From positions 1,612,001-1,676,000 of the forward strand of contig JARGXX010000016.1 of the NCBI GenBank assembly GCA_030374765.1: a stretch of 64,000 bases of DNA, given 5' to 3'. The translations under genes were made by a program, and so were the position numbers. Positions within the stretch are counted from its first letter, which is position 1. Every line of letters starts with the position of its first letter. Positions 31,457 to 42,132 of this stretch are shown in pieces. The DNA comes from Agarophyton chilense (Eukaryota; Rhodophyta; Florideophyceae; Gracilariales; Gracilariaceae). The notes under the pieces were generated by a model, which saw only the letters and a list, made by a program, of their open reading frames with translations, had not been told where the DNA came from and did not search any database.

Positions 31457-32683
31457 ATGTCCAGCCGTCCGCGCCTCTCGCATCCCTCCCCCTCCTCCTC
31501 CCGTATCCGTTCCCGCTCCCGCTCTGCACCATACCCCGCCGTCCCCGTCCCCCGCCCCGCCGCCTCCGCCTCCGCCGCCCCCGCCGCCGCAACCGCCGCC
31601 GCAGCCGCGCCAACCTATCAGCCCCCGCGCAGCTTTATCGACGACGTGCTTGCACTGGCCAACGATATACCGCGGCCGTCCGATCCGCCAACCGAGGCCG
31701 AAGCGGACACTCTCTCGCAAACCGCCTCCTCGACGCCCTTGCACGTCTCCCGACACACCTGTCTGCAATGCTCTAAGACGTACGCGCAGAGAAGCAGTCT
31801 GCTAAGTCACATCCGCTCCATCCACGACAAGGACCCCAACCTGCAATGCCAGATGTGCGGTCAGCGTTTCCACAGCATCACCAAGAAGAACCAACACACC
31901 GAAAACGCCCACCGCAACGTTGAAAACGCCCGCCACAACTGTCGCTGGTGTGGTAGGGCATACAAGTATCAGGCTCGCGCCATCAACCACGAGCAGGATT
32001 GCCAGCGCCGCTTTCCGCTTCCGCCCGTCCCGCCCGTCCCGCCTGTCCAACCCGCCCAACCCGTGCATCCCTCCCCGCCGCCTTCGTCGCTGCCGCTGCA
32101 GTCGCCGCCGCCGCCACCACCACCGCCACGGCAGCACCGCTCATATCCGCACCCACAACCGTCACAGAACCAGCACCCGCACCCGCACCCCCCCCTGCAC
32201 CCACGCCCCCCCCCGCACCCACGCCCCCCCCAGCACCCACACCCCCCCCAGCACCCACGCCCCCCGAAGCACCCACGCCCCCCCCCGCACCCGCACCAGC
32301 ACCCACGCCCCCCCAAGCACCCACGCCCCCCCCCGCACCAGCACCAGCACCAGCACCCACGGCCTCCCAAGCACCCACGCCCCCCCCGCACCCTCACCCG
32401 CACCAACACCAGCACCAGCACCCACGCCCCCAACCGCACCCGCACCCGCACCCGCACCCACACCCGCACCCGCACCCGCACCCGCACCCGCACCCGCACC
32501 CGCGCCCACGTCCGTTTTCCGCGTCATCTCCGCTGCATCCCGAGCAGCAGCCACCGCGTCCGTCGTCGCGTCAGCACCATTCTATACGTCGTCCGCATAC
32601 GCGCCGGAAATGAATCTGCCACACGGTTGTGTCTTAGTACAAAAAGAGCAGCAGACAGAGAGACAGAGAGAGCTCTGCTTTGA
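31457..32683 (+). CDS. C2H2-type zinc-finger protein with Pro/His/Thr-rich tail
   Basis: The start at 31457 ('MSSRPRLSHPSPSSS') is chosen as the first Met of the conserved-looking Ser/Arg-rich N-terminus; the frame is open further upstream. Three zinc fingers lie in tandem: C102-C105...H118-H123, C131-C134...H147-H152, and C162-C165...H178-C182. The third uses Cys as its last ligand. Upstream, 'RSFIDDVLALANDIP' is a short hydrophobic-acidic motif. After residue 185 the protein is a long Pro/His/Arg tail encoded by a CACCC-rich tandem repeat; its reading frame and end are uncertain because other frames are open too. C2H2 proteins usually bind DNA or RNA, so a transcription factor is likely; the target is unknown. 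Confidence 0.75.
   Translation: MSSRPRLSHPSPSSSRIRSRSRSAPYPAVPVPRPAASASAAPAAATAAAAAPTYQPPRSFIDDVLALANDIPRPSDPPTEAEADTLSQTASSTPLHVSRHTCLQCSKTYAQRSSLLSHIRSIHDKDPNLQCQMCGQRFHSITKKNQHTENAHRNVENARHNCRWCGRAYKYQARAINHEQDCQRRFPLPPVPPVPPVQPAQPVHPSPPPSSLPLQSPPPPPPPPRQHRSYPHPQPSQNQHPHPHPPLHPRPPPHPRPPQHPHPPQHPRPPKHPRPPPHPHQHPRPPKHPRPPPHQHQHQHPRPPKHPRPPRTLTRTNTSTSTHAPNRTRTRTRTHTRTRTRTRTRTRTRAHVRFPRHLRCIPSSSHRVRRRVSTILYVVRIRAGNESATRLCLSTKRAADRETERALL
32160..32515 (+). repeat. CACCC/CACGCCCCCC tandem repeat in zinc-finger gene
   Basis: Alternating units around 'cacccacgccccccc' and a pure (CACCCG)-type hexamer array (about 32440-32510). It encodes the Pro/His/Arg tail. Length and frame are likely to vary between alleles and to be hard to sequence. 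Confidence 0.8.
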
Positions 32684-33099
32684 TGTGACTGCTGCCTGTT
32701 AGCTTTTTCTACCAACTGTGTATCGCAGCCGTCAACACACACTCATTCATTGTGGTTATCCTCAGCTTGTATTCGCGCCTCTCTCGCGACTTTTAAGCAA
32801 GCAGAGACCTGTTTTAAAACATAAGGCGCAATGTCTCAATGTATCAAGGAAACGCAGCAAGTAACAAGGAGGAGGCACCGCGTCCGTGTTCGCTCACAAA
32901 ACCTTCGAAACTCCTCTTCCGCATCACGGGCGTGCGGTGTTAGTGCGGTCCCTTTGCACATATAGTCCGCGAAACAATAATAAGTACATCCCAAGATTCT
33001 TCCTGTTCAGGCCAATATCTGCCGCGTCCATAGTTTCTTTTCTTTAGAACAGAAGAACTTCAGTTTTCACATAAAAAGCATTGCACTCTTAGGGCAAGA
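32684..33099. other. Intergenic, edge of gene island 2
   Basis: Probable 3' UTR of the zinc-finger gene, then AT-rich DNA up to the terminal inverted repeat of the piggyBac-type element. Nothing else was recognised. Confidence 0.45.
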
Positions 33100-34396
33100 C
33101 TAGTGTCCACACGCCCGGCGGATTGGCCTCACATGAGGCCAGTTCTATTTTCCAAAAACATAGTAAAAATCGCTGATTCCCACACTGCAGCGGCGTATTC
33201 TATTTTCTAAGTAAAAAACAAATTTTCTAACCATGTTCCATCTGCTTTAAAGTGCATTCTTTAGAAAGTTGTTTTAAGTAACACCAGCTCAGTGGTTTCA
33301 CGACTGCTCAGACACTGATAAAAACAGTTTCAAACCTCGCTGAGTTAAGTGTAACTCGAAAACTCCTACGGAAGCTCGACTAATTTTAAAACTATTGTGG
33401 TCTAAGAAAAACTTTGCGTCTTCTTGAACAGCAGACCGGAAAAATGACATCTGCTAAAGGAATAGTCTCGTCAGAAACCATAATATATTTAGCAAGTTGA
33501 ATAACGCGGATTGAACTAGTAGAGAGCTTGAGGTAATTCGAACTTTCTTATGCTTTACAAATGCCTCTGAAACAATTAAAAACACATGATGACACACGAA
33601 CCTCAATATTGCTGACTAAATATTGCTCAAAATGTGATTAATGTCTTTCATCTGATCTATATAACAATCACTACCGGTTGCACTGTGACATATATAAACA
33701 CCCATATAATTGTACTTTTTGAATTCTAAACAAACAAAGTTTTATTTTCAAGTAGTTTGGCAGACTTTGAATCGCCCTTGATAAGTTTGAAACGTCTAAG
33801 AACCATCTAATTTTCATTGTTATGGATTTGCTTTCCTTAGATGAATGCCAGTACCAGCCTTATATGGGTTTTCTATTTCATTATCCTCTTTACCTTTTCT
33901 TTTCATAGTTCGAATAGCATCCCAGTTGTTATCTATTAATACTTCTGCAAGAATACAATAGAAATTATGCGGTGTAAGATTAAATGTGTTTCCGAATGCA
34001 CTTTTACAAAGATCTCAAGCATCAACCACGCATATTGCAATCAAAGAAGTATTCACTTTAAAAGATCATTCTTTCACTTCAAATTTCTTTTCCATATTCA
34101 GATCATCTTGAATTGGCTTATTATGCCTTTCAATTTTTTTAAAAAAAGCACTGCTCGCAAACCCCTGAAATAGCAATAGGAAGCGTATTTTTTTGTTATT
34201 CCATCAGTTGTCTTCCATCTTTCAAGAGAAATGGGAGTTTCTAGTTGGGTACTGCTACAAGTGCTGATGAAATATCTCCTCTCACGGTCCACCCAGAGCA
34301 CAGACATCTTCTTTCGATTCAATTCAAACAGCTTTGCGACCATTGACACGTGCTGGCCTCTTGTCATCATCGTAAGATTGGAATGATGTTTCATAG

Positions 34397-35948
34397 TGTC
34401 GTAAAGTCACCTTTGGGGTATGCTACTGTCTTTTCTCGGGAGCGTGGTGACGCTCAACCGTAGGGAGCGTGGTGACGCTCAAAATTAGAAGATAGACGTA
34501 ATAAACCTCGATGGTAACAGGGCACTGTGAAAACCCGCAGGGGCAAACGGCGGGGCAACTAGCCTATACCGTGTAGGTTAACGATGGTAGGCGTCGACGC
34601 GCGGGAAAGCCTATGTGGTGTAGAGCAACGCCCAGTTAGGGGATACTTGAAGATGCAACTCATAGAATGAGGATTGAACCCTCCGAGGGTTATGATTATG
34701 ATCCCCTCTAAGGTGTGCTGAGGTGGCACTGTTTTCTGGTTATATTTCGCCTATAAGGGAAAATTCGGATGGCCCATGGTTGGATTGGCCTCGTGATACA
34801 CGTGGCTTAATTTTGGCACCGATTTTCGGATATTTGTAGAACGTTGGACTTTTGGGCCCTGGCAGTGGGATCTCCACGTGTATGGCCCTGAGCAGGTGTG
34901 CACTACTGTAGAGTTTAGTTAGTTGGCCCTACTTAGGGAGGCGAGATCTGACAGTCCGAGCTCAGAGTAAATGGTAACCAAGGTTGGTCTTCGATACCTT
35001 TAGAGGTTCTTCGTCGCCATCGTTTCGGCCTTACAACCCGGAACGGGCTTTGGTTAGCAACGCCTGCGTAGGGACACGACTCCACTTGGAGAGTGCCCAC
35101 GTTTGGGTTCCGTGCAACCACCCCCTTGGGACCGCTCAGACGACCTGCGTGCACGATACCCCGTGGGGGTTCTGCTTACTTGTTGCGTGCTTTTTGTGTT
35201 TCCTTTCGAGGACAGGTTTTCGCCCCTGTATTGGGTTTCTTTTGTTGTTTTGCCCCTTTTCTGGTTCTCGGGTCCGGTGCCTGTTAGTGCCCGACCCTCG
35301 CCCCGTTTTTCCTCTTCGCCGGATTTTCCCCCACTCTTTGAGATACCCATACCCATTCCCGATCCAACGGTTTCTACCCCTCACCTCCGTCGGTACTGCC
35401 GGAATCCCCCGTGGGAGTTACACCCCACACTACGGGTGGAACGGAGGGCTCTGTCTCTGAGTCTGCCTCCCCCAGGGAGCAAGGCTTCGAACACCTTGAG
35501 AGCACTTCCCGTCGCCGGGTTTTGCTCCACATGTGGTAGTTGAGAAACGATGAACCAAAAGGTATAGTCGTGACCCAAGTGGTGCCTGTCTTTATCAGAT
35601 TAGGATGGGGGAGGTGCAGTTCCCTATATGCAGTGGACTGCACTCTTCTGATCACCCGGGAGGTGCCAGCAAGGCACGGTCTCTGACCTAGTGTCAGAGA
35701 CCTGGCCAGCACTGGCTACAGAGCCAGGTGGCCACTCCACTACTGTACTAAAATAAACATAATTACAATTACAATTACTAACAATTACTCAACCAGAAGG
35801 TACATGTCACCCCTACACGTGGCTGACAACACCTAGATGGTAGCTCGCTCGGAGCTGCATGGCCGATGATCCCTCGCATCCATCACCTAGAAGGTCAGTG
35901 TAGTATACCGATAACCTCAAAGGTCAAACCTTCTGCCACTATACGACA
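34397..35948 (-). mobile_element. Solo LTR (TGTCGTA family) in piggyBac transposase, TSD CATAG
   Basis: On the minus strand it begins TGTCGTATAGTGG (at 35948) and ends TTTACGACA (at 34397). CATAG flanks it at 34392-34396 and 35949-35953. Without its own nested insertion it is about 634 bp and aligns with 24329-24937. The transposase frame continues across the insertion if one CATAG is removed. Confidence 0.88.
34619..35531. mobile_element. Solo LTR (913 bp) nested in another solo LTR, TSD TGTGG
   Basis: Begins TGTAGAGCAA and ends TTGCTCCACA. TGTGG is duplicated at 34614-34618 and 35532-35536. It interrupts the solo LTR 34397-35948 at a point where the sister copy at 24329-24937 reads uninterrupted ('accacatagg' near 24744), which proves the insertion. 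Confidence 0.9.
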
Positions 35949-37500
35949 CATAGGAAACCTTCTGGTGGCTGTTTCTACAACCCCAATAAATCGCATTCCT
36001 CTTTTTAAAAGTTCTTCGACTCTTTCAACAGATGCAAAATATGAATCGGCACAAACGATTCGATCAGTCGTGTCCCAATTTTCAACAAGTCTCATCAAAA
36101 CAGCTGTTCCATGTGCATGTTCCGATTCAAAAGGCTGTACATCTGGTTGGGTAGCTCCCATCGTGATTTCTATTTTGAGAATAATTCCACTCCTTCCACA
36201 ACACACTGTCTTTAATTCCCAACCATTTTCTGGTTTTCTATCAAGAGCAGTGTAGTGTGGAAGTCCAATTTCGAACCAGTTCCCCTCGAGTCCATACTGA
36301 CGTGACATTCTTTTGTACAGGCCCAAAATGTGTGACGGAGTTACGAAAGCTTTTCAATGGTCATTTATAGCTTTCAAAAACTCAGAAACGCATGACCACC
36401 AGGATTCATCTGATTTTTGATCGTTTCCAGAGCCACTGAAATCGATAAATTGCCGTATATGTTTAAACCGATTTCGTGACAAGATCTTTTCGAACTGCGT
36501 AGATTCAATATATTTAGAAAACGTGTCTTTAGACCAATGTGATTTTCTATTTGAAAACTCAAAGCGTGTCATTAATATCATCAAACCGAAAAACTTCAAA
36601 ACTTCACGTCCTGTAGTCTGCTTTAAGCCTTTTCCTTCCAGCCGAGAGTTGGTAGATCGAACTATGTTTTCCAAATGAGCTAGAGGAAACATCTCTATGA
36701 AGAAATAGTATGGAAAGAGTCCCGAGTGTGCATCAATGGCGTAGATAAAAGCTCCAACAGGTCCCATGACTTTCCATTGATGCATTTGCACTGGACCATT
36801 CAGACTCACGGATACATTCTCCGTTGTCTATTTGGTCGAATGAACTTCCTCAAAGCTGTCTTGGGTGTCACTTTTTGTCACTGTAAAAGGGCTCAACGGA
36901 TTCACTGTGTGACTCTCATCGCAATCCACGACAGTAGGCTGCTCTTCATTGTTCGAAACTTCGTTAGTAATACCAACGCCATTCATCTCCACGTTCATAT
37001 TTACGGCTTCTTGAACAGTTTTCTGAACCGTTATATGATCCCCGGCTTTCACATTGCAAATTTTGAGAGGGCACACTTTCTCGCGACCAGGTAGCTCGAA
37101 GTTTATGATGACAAAAGTGTGTCTTCGATTGTTTTTGACAGTAACGTCCACTTTTGTAACACTTCCGCTGACCAATTATGTCTTCCATTGCGTGCCAAAG
37201 AAGCGTTCACAGTCGCTCTCTGATTTGATGAGATGCACGCTGTTGTTTACTCTGATTCCCACTACACGACGGGGATCCGTAGATGATGGGATATTAGACA
37301 AAATAGGAAAGAATGGAGTTTAGATGATGTTGTTTACAGGTTGTTGACGATTGTTCGTGATCTTTGAGGTTGACGCAAGAGAAAAAGAGTGTGTTGACAA
37401 CGTCTAGGCAAAAAAATTCAAGGAAACTTACAAAAATTACAAAAATTATCGATGTTGTAATTTTGGCCTCATATGAGGCCAGTAGTCGTATAGACACTAG

Positions 37501-37904
37501 GAGACCCTGGCATCTGGCTACAACCAATGGAACTTCTTCACTTATGTATTGTGAGATAGACATAGGAAAACTCAACACTTGCATTGCTGAACACCAACAG
37601 TTGCTTTTGTGCATCAATCTATTTCGTAGCGTTTGTCTATTTCAGTAGATATAGGCTTCCCGGGTCAAAAGAGTTTATATTCATGCGCTTCATGCATGGC
37701 GAAGGCGCAGCACGACACACGCATCATTACATGTGCGCTTCGCCGTGTCCCGTAGCCTGCACTGAAACAAATAAAATGCACGGCCGCCGGCGGTGGTGAC
37801 ACCCACCGTCAAGGAGAAGAGCAAGAGGTAAGCTCCGACCCTCCGATCCCAACGTGGTAGCATGGTCTGGGTAGTCTCACCACTGCAACGCGCACCTTTA
37901 TCTT
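37501..37904. other. Intergenic between piggyBac element and minisatellite
   Basis: No recognisable gene. It contains a GC-rich patch near 37775-37800 ('cggccgccggcggtgg'). Confidence 0.4.
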
Positions 37905-38580
37905 TCTTTTGCCTCGTCGCGCCCTCCGCTCTTGCCTCGGCGTTTGTTCGGCTTGCTCTCGCTTCGGCGCTTTTCCCCGGCTCGCTCTTGCCTTAGCGCT
38001 TTGTCTACTAGTGCTTTTGCACTTTCTGGGCTGGTGCCACCGCGCTTCTACGAATGGTGCCTTTGCGCATCCTCAGCCGATACCTTCGCGCTTCCTTGGT
38101 TATTGCCTCCGCACTTCTTCGATTGATGCTTCCGCGCTACCTCGGCTGGTGCTTGCGCGCTTTCTTAGCTTTCACCATCTGAACTTCCTTAGCTTTGGCC
38201 TCCACGCTTCCTTGGCTAGTACTCGCGAGCTTCGTCTGTTGGTGCCTTCCCGCTTCCTCGGATTTGGCCTTTACGCTTTTTCACCAGTTAATTACGCGCT
38301 TCCACGGCTTTTGCCTCCGTGCTTCTTCGACTTTTGCCTACGCACTTCCTCGGCTTGGACCTCTGACCTTCTTTGGATTTTGTCTTCACGCTTTCTCTGC
38401 TGGTGGCTCAACGCTTCCCTGACCAGTGCCTCCGCGCTTCCCCGACTGGTGCCTTCGAACTTCCTTAGCTGGAGCCTCCGCGCCTTATCAGACGTTGTCT
38501 CCGCGCTTCCTTTGCTCGGGCTTCGCCTGCCTCGGGATTTCGCCTTTTGTTGGCTGCGTCTTGCGCCACGGAGTTTTGCC
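37905..38580. repeat. 23-bp minisatellite
   Basis: A degenerate tandem array with unit close to CGCTTCCTCGGCTGGTGCCTCCG. Unit starts at 38043, 38066, 38089, 38112, 38135 and 38158 are exactly 23 bp apart. Units lack stop codons on several frames, so long open frames appear on both strands (for example 37909-38679 plus), but these are by-products of the repeat. If translated on the minus strand it would give a charged Arg/Lys/Glu-rich helical repeat. Confidence 0.85.
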
Positions 38581-38586
38581 GAGTTT

Positions 38587-38616
38587 GAATTCATCTCCCA
38601 CGCGAGAGATGAATTC
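38587..38616. other. Perfect 11-bp inverted repeat (hairpin)
   Basis: GAATTCATCTC at 38587-38597 and GAGATGAATTC at 38606-38616 with an 8-nt loop. It lies just after the minisatellite. Confidence 0.6.
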
Positions 38617-38862
38617 AGTAAACACATTTCTTTTTCCTGTTCTTCTACAGGTCGAAAAGCTTTCTTCGTTTGGAGGTAGAGAATGAAATCCATCAGTCTC
38701 TTCGGGAAGTTGCAGGGATATATGAATCAGGGGTTGTGGGTAGTTATAACTGCACCTGTTAAAAGCCTCCGCCACCAGGCTGCTGAGAGCTTCCTACAAA
38801 ACTCGTGTAACATCATCCGGGTACCCACACAATTCAAAAGGTACCTGAAGCAGCTTAGTATT

Positions 38863-39412
38863 TTTGGTATAAACCAAAACGGTAGCGAGGGGTGTAAGAC
38901 CTGACGGTTTTAGGGAGCGCGGGGAGTGCTCTATATAGAAGGAGGAGATTGAGAATACCTGTAAGGTGTGGCATCACCACCCACTGAAGGGTTCAACAGT
39001 AGTGGTGGGCTTACTGAGACCACATTAGTAGACGATGATGCCCAGCGCACGCGGGTCCGGAAAACCGTAAGGGAACTAGGCTTACCTTTATGGTTGACTT
39101 TAAAAACATCAAAAGGGCTAAATGTAGTCTAGTAGGTTCTTGTATTTAAAATAGTGACAGAGGTGACCATGCTTGGTGAAGATATATCTCACCAGCCACC
39201 CGACCTACTGTGGCGCTCTTCGCCACATGGCCACAAAGAGGTGCACTTAAGGTGCGCGTTCCTATTTACTTTCTTTTATCTAAATAATTTTAAATTCGCG
39301 AAAGGCTAAGCTAACTGCTAACTAAACCATTGTAGTCCACGGTGCATGCCGGCAACCATTTAGGTCCACCACGTTGCATGACTACCTCATTGGTGTAGCT
39401 CACGATGCTACA
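38863..39412 (-). repeat. 3' LTR of gypsy copy 2
   Basis: Aligned end to end with the LTRs at 11377, 48789 and 60417. The outer end is near 'tttttggtat' (38861-38870), where similarity stops. Confidence 0.8.
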
Positions 39413-39848
39413 CATTCCCCTCCTAGACAGAGCCACGCCCTATAGCTGTACAATTCTGCAGCGTTCGCCAGCGCCGTGTACAACATTGAAGCAGTCGCCT
39501 GTGCGTGATGCACTATGCCGTTTGGTGCTGCCACGCGATCAGACGAATGGTTTAAACCACCGCCGTGGTGTTTGGGGTTCATCCCACGGGATCGTTCGTT
39601 CCAGCTTAGCAATTAAGCTTTTTTTGAAGGTTGCCAATATTGGTCAGGAGTTCGTGTACCGATCGACATTGTCGCTCTCTCCGTTGCGGGTTTCAGGTGA
39701 GTTCAGTTCTATGCGAACGTCATATCTCTTTGGTGTCTTCTCCGATTCTCCTTCCTTCGTCGCGCCGTACCTTTGTTGTGTCATCGTTTCGCTTCATCTC
39801 CTTTCCCTTCTCTTCTCGCACCGTATTGGTTAAATTTAACCCGTCGAA

Positions 39849-41599
39849 ATGGGCGCGGATTCCTCGAAACCACGAGGTGGAAGTCGAATGTCCGCTGAAG
39901 CGTCAACCGATCACGGTGATGGCTTTCGCCGTATGTCGAACCCAATTACCGGTACTTTTTTGTGTCGGTGGGGCCCCTTCGGTTCTTTTCCGCTCAATAA
40001 ATGGAGTATTCGAGCAACTACGATGACACATTCCACGACCGGCATGGTTTGCAGCGGGCTCGAGAGCCTATCTTCGATGGCTTTAAAAACCTTGGCTCCG
40101 AGGCAATACCGTGTCGGTCTTCTTCTTCATCACGGCTGGCCACCAAGTCTGGTAAGGGTACTCGCGGTGCGAACCGCAGCTTTGGTGTCTCGAAGCCTTT
40201 GACCCGCTCCCGATATCGGGGTCGTGGGCGTGGCCAGTCTGTTACCACTCTGGTTTCCACTTCATCACCAATCCATGCTGGAGCGTTTGGTTTCCCTCCT
40301 GGGTCCGGTAATTACGATCAGTACTTGTTCATCGCCACGCCAGCAACCCTCAACTCTTATGGTCTGCTCCCGAAGGAGCTCAACACGCTTCACCTAAAGG
40401 CCACCTTTTGGCCTGTCCCTCTTAACACCGACGGGTTGGGTTCGCAATTTAGGCATCTCACCCTTCCTGATTATGCATCATGGAAACTTGGGGCAGCCAC
40501 CGTATTTGCGCCGTTCCATGAGGTCCACCGATGCGGTCAAGGGGTAATTGTTCCCGGCAAGGAAGACAGGCTTTCTTTCAGAAGCTTCAGCAGCACCCGC
40601 CGTTTCCTTTTTTCATTCCTAACACCATTCCGAGCGACCTATCATATCTACGGTGTACCGAAGAGTTGCGTCCCACAACAGAATTATCTGGGACAGCCGT
40701 TGTTCCTACCCTCGGATCACCAATTATGGTTTCTCACCTGTTGCTCGTATCTTCTGGCTTCCTCGCTCTAAATAGATCTCCTCCGCCAGATTGGTATGTA
40801 CGAGATTCTCTTCGGTACGGTATACACCGTTGCCTATCTGGAGACATACCTGGAGGTGTCCCTGTCGCATCCGTGGAAGAATGACCAATGATGTGAGGTC
40901 TGGGACTTCGAGAAGTTAGCCAGTGATGCGAATCGGGTATTACCAGGCGAGGATCCTACTGGAAGATCCCTTCAGCCCATTACCCGTGAGGTGGAGACTC
41001 TGGAATGTAATACTCCTGTCATTACGACCCCCGCACCGTGTGCTTCCGCTGGTTTTTCTTCTATTCGCGTTTCCATGTTCTCCGTTTGGTTCCTGGTTCT
41101 TCTGCTGGACCTGCACAATCCCTCTTTGTGACTCCTACCGCAGCTGGAGGTGGTGAATCTGTCACAGATCCTGTCATTGGTGGTGCGTTTATGAGGATCC
41201 AGTGCGTGTGTGTCTCTCGTCTCAACCATTCCGGTCCGGGCTCCCTCCAAGAAGCTCTCGCGCTCCTCGAGCAGCTCATTCCTCGTCACACGGACTATAA
41301 TAGCCGCTATCAACCAGACTGTTGCCTTCCGTGATCGGTTTCAGACCGAGATGTACCAGGCGGTCACGCATCACGTCGCGGATCTTAGCACCAATGTGGA
41401 GCAAGCGGATACTTCGAGCGATCCCCTCATGGGCACCACTGTTGGTTCTTTCTTGGCTTCCGCCATCAATTACCTTTTGTGTAACGTGCCGATGCCAATG
41501 CCTGGCTCTTCGCCCTTCACTGCTCCTCCTTTCCCTTCTTGCACCTTTTTAGGTCTGCCGCCGTTGTCTCCGACTCTTCAGGGTTCTGCTCCCCCTTGA
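39849..41599 (+). CDS. Antisense ORF of the gypsy family (aORF), degraded
   Basis: A plus-strand coding region lies antisense to the retrotransposon between integrase and 3' LTR. It is read in pieces: 39849-40000 ('MGADSSKPRGG'), 40001-40771 (256 codons, with an Arg/Gly patch 'RSRYRGRGRGQS' and then 'YDQYLFIATPATLNSYGLL', 'FWPVPLNTDGLGSQFRHL', 'LPDYASWKLGAATVFAPF'), a further stretch in the same frame after one stop ('IGMYEILFGTVYTVAYLE'), and 41299-41599 ('FRDRFQTEMYQAVTHHVADL', 'LMGTTVGSFLASAINYLL'). Together they suggest an original protein of roughly 550-580 residues. No transmembrane segment or known domain was recognised; the basic patch might bind nucleic acid. Since this copy has stops and shifts it is probably inactive. 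Antisense extra ORFs are known from some plant gypsy lineages. Confidence 0.5.
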
Positions 41600-41686
41600 T
41601 CTAGTGCGGGCTTACAGTACAACACTCCGAACCTTCCTAATACTGGTTCCGGGCCTTCTGTAGGACCTTCTACCACTCCTGGTGTG

Positions 41687-42132
41687 TGTAACGGAATGAT
41701 TGGTGGGGCAGCGTACTGGTCTCAACCTGAGGTAGCGTGGGAGAGCGGGTCCTAAGGTTCGTATCCTTGACGGCGGCACTCCCAGAGTACTTGGTGCAAT
41801 GGGCTGGCGTTTACTGCGTAGTCCTACAGGTTGGCGCTACGGAAACGATGGCTTGAAGACCAATGGGTGGAACTAATATACCAAAGGGGGTTATTTAGTA
41901 TCCTAACAGTGCCTACCTTACTCTAAAGGAGAAGCATCATTCGAGCCAAGCAAATAACAATGGCGAGGAGCTGCGATCTCCCTGGCACTGTAATGCTAAT
42001 CTATTACACTAGTTAAAATAAAATCATAATTTAAATAAGCCCAGCTGAGGTCGGCCAGTCCACGTGGCGTCTGTAAGACATATCAGGCGCCGGCGGCTTA
42101 CAGAGCTCAACCATTATCGTTGCTCCTTCACA
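41687..42132. mobile_element. Solo LTR (446 bp) with target duplication GTGTG
   Basis: Begins TGTAACGGAA and ends TCCTTCACA. GTGTG is present at 41682-41686 and 42133-42137. Gypsy copy 1 lacks the insert at the matching place (about 4912). It is an independent family from the other solo LTRs. Confidence 0.82.

Larger units (their letters stand above)
33850..37188 (-). pseudogene. piggyBac-type (DDE_Tnp_1_7) transposase, split
   Basis: Minus strand from 37188: an N-terminal segment with 'NNRRHTFVIINFELPGREK', then the family core from 36809 ('EMFPLAHLENIVRSTN', 'FFGLMILMTRFEFSNRK', 'FKHIRQFIDFSG'), then 36326-35949 with 'LPHYTALDRKPENGW', 'LKTVCCGRSG' and 'VCADSYFASVE', the last being an Asp-containing catalytic block. 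After the LTR insertion it resumes at 34394 with 'LFELNRKKMSVLWVDRERRY' (the W-x-D-R/K block typical of piggyBac) and ends near 33850 with 'NLTPHNFYC'. Several frameshifts and stops are present. A related copy is at 54180-55560. Confidence 0.8.
33100..37500 (-). mobile_element. piggyBac-type DNA transposon with nested insertions
   Basis: The left end reads CTAGTGTCCACACG and the right end, on the other strand, CTAGTGTCTATACG. Each is followed by an 18-bp palindrome or near-palindrome (TGGCCTCATATGAGGCCA at 37464-37481; one mismatch at 33124-33141). Between them lies a minus-strand transposase. A 1552-bp insertion (34397-35948) splits it; without this and one target duplication the element is about 2.8 kb, a normal piggyBac size. 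A clear TTAA duplication was not seen. Confidence 0.75.

Noticed and set aside
32160..32515. Possible CRISPR-like or telomeric array
   Set aside because: Units are short CACCC-type repeats without unique spacers and lie within a coding frame.
37909..38679. 256-codon frame over the 23-bp minisatellite
   Set aside because: Stop-free only because the repeat unit lacks stops; the unit length is not a multiple of three and both strands are open.
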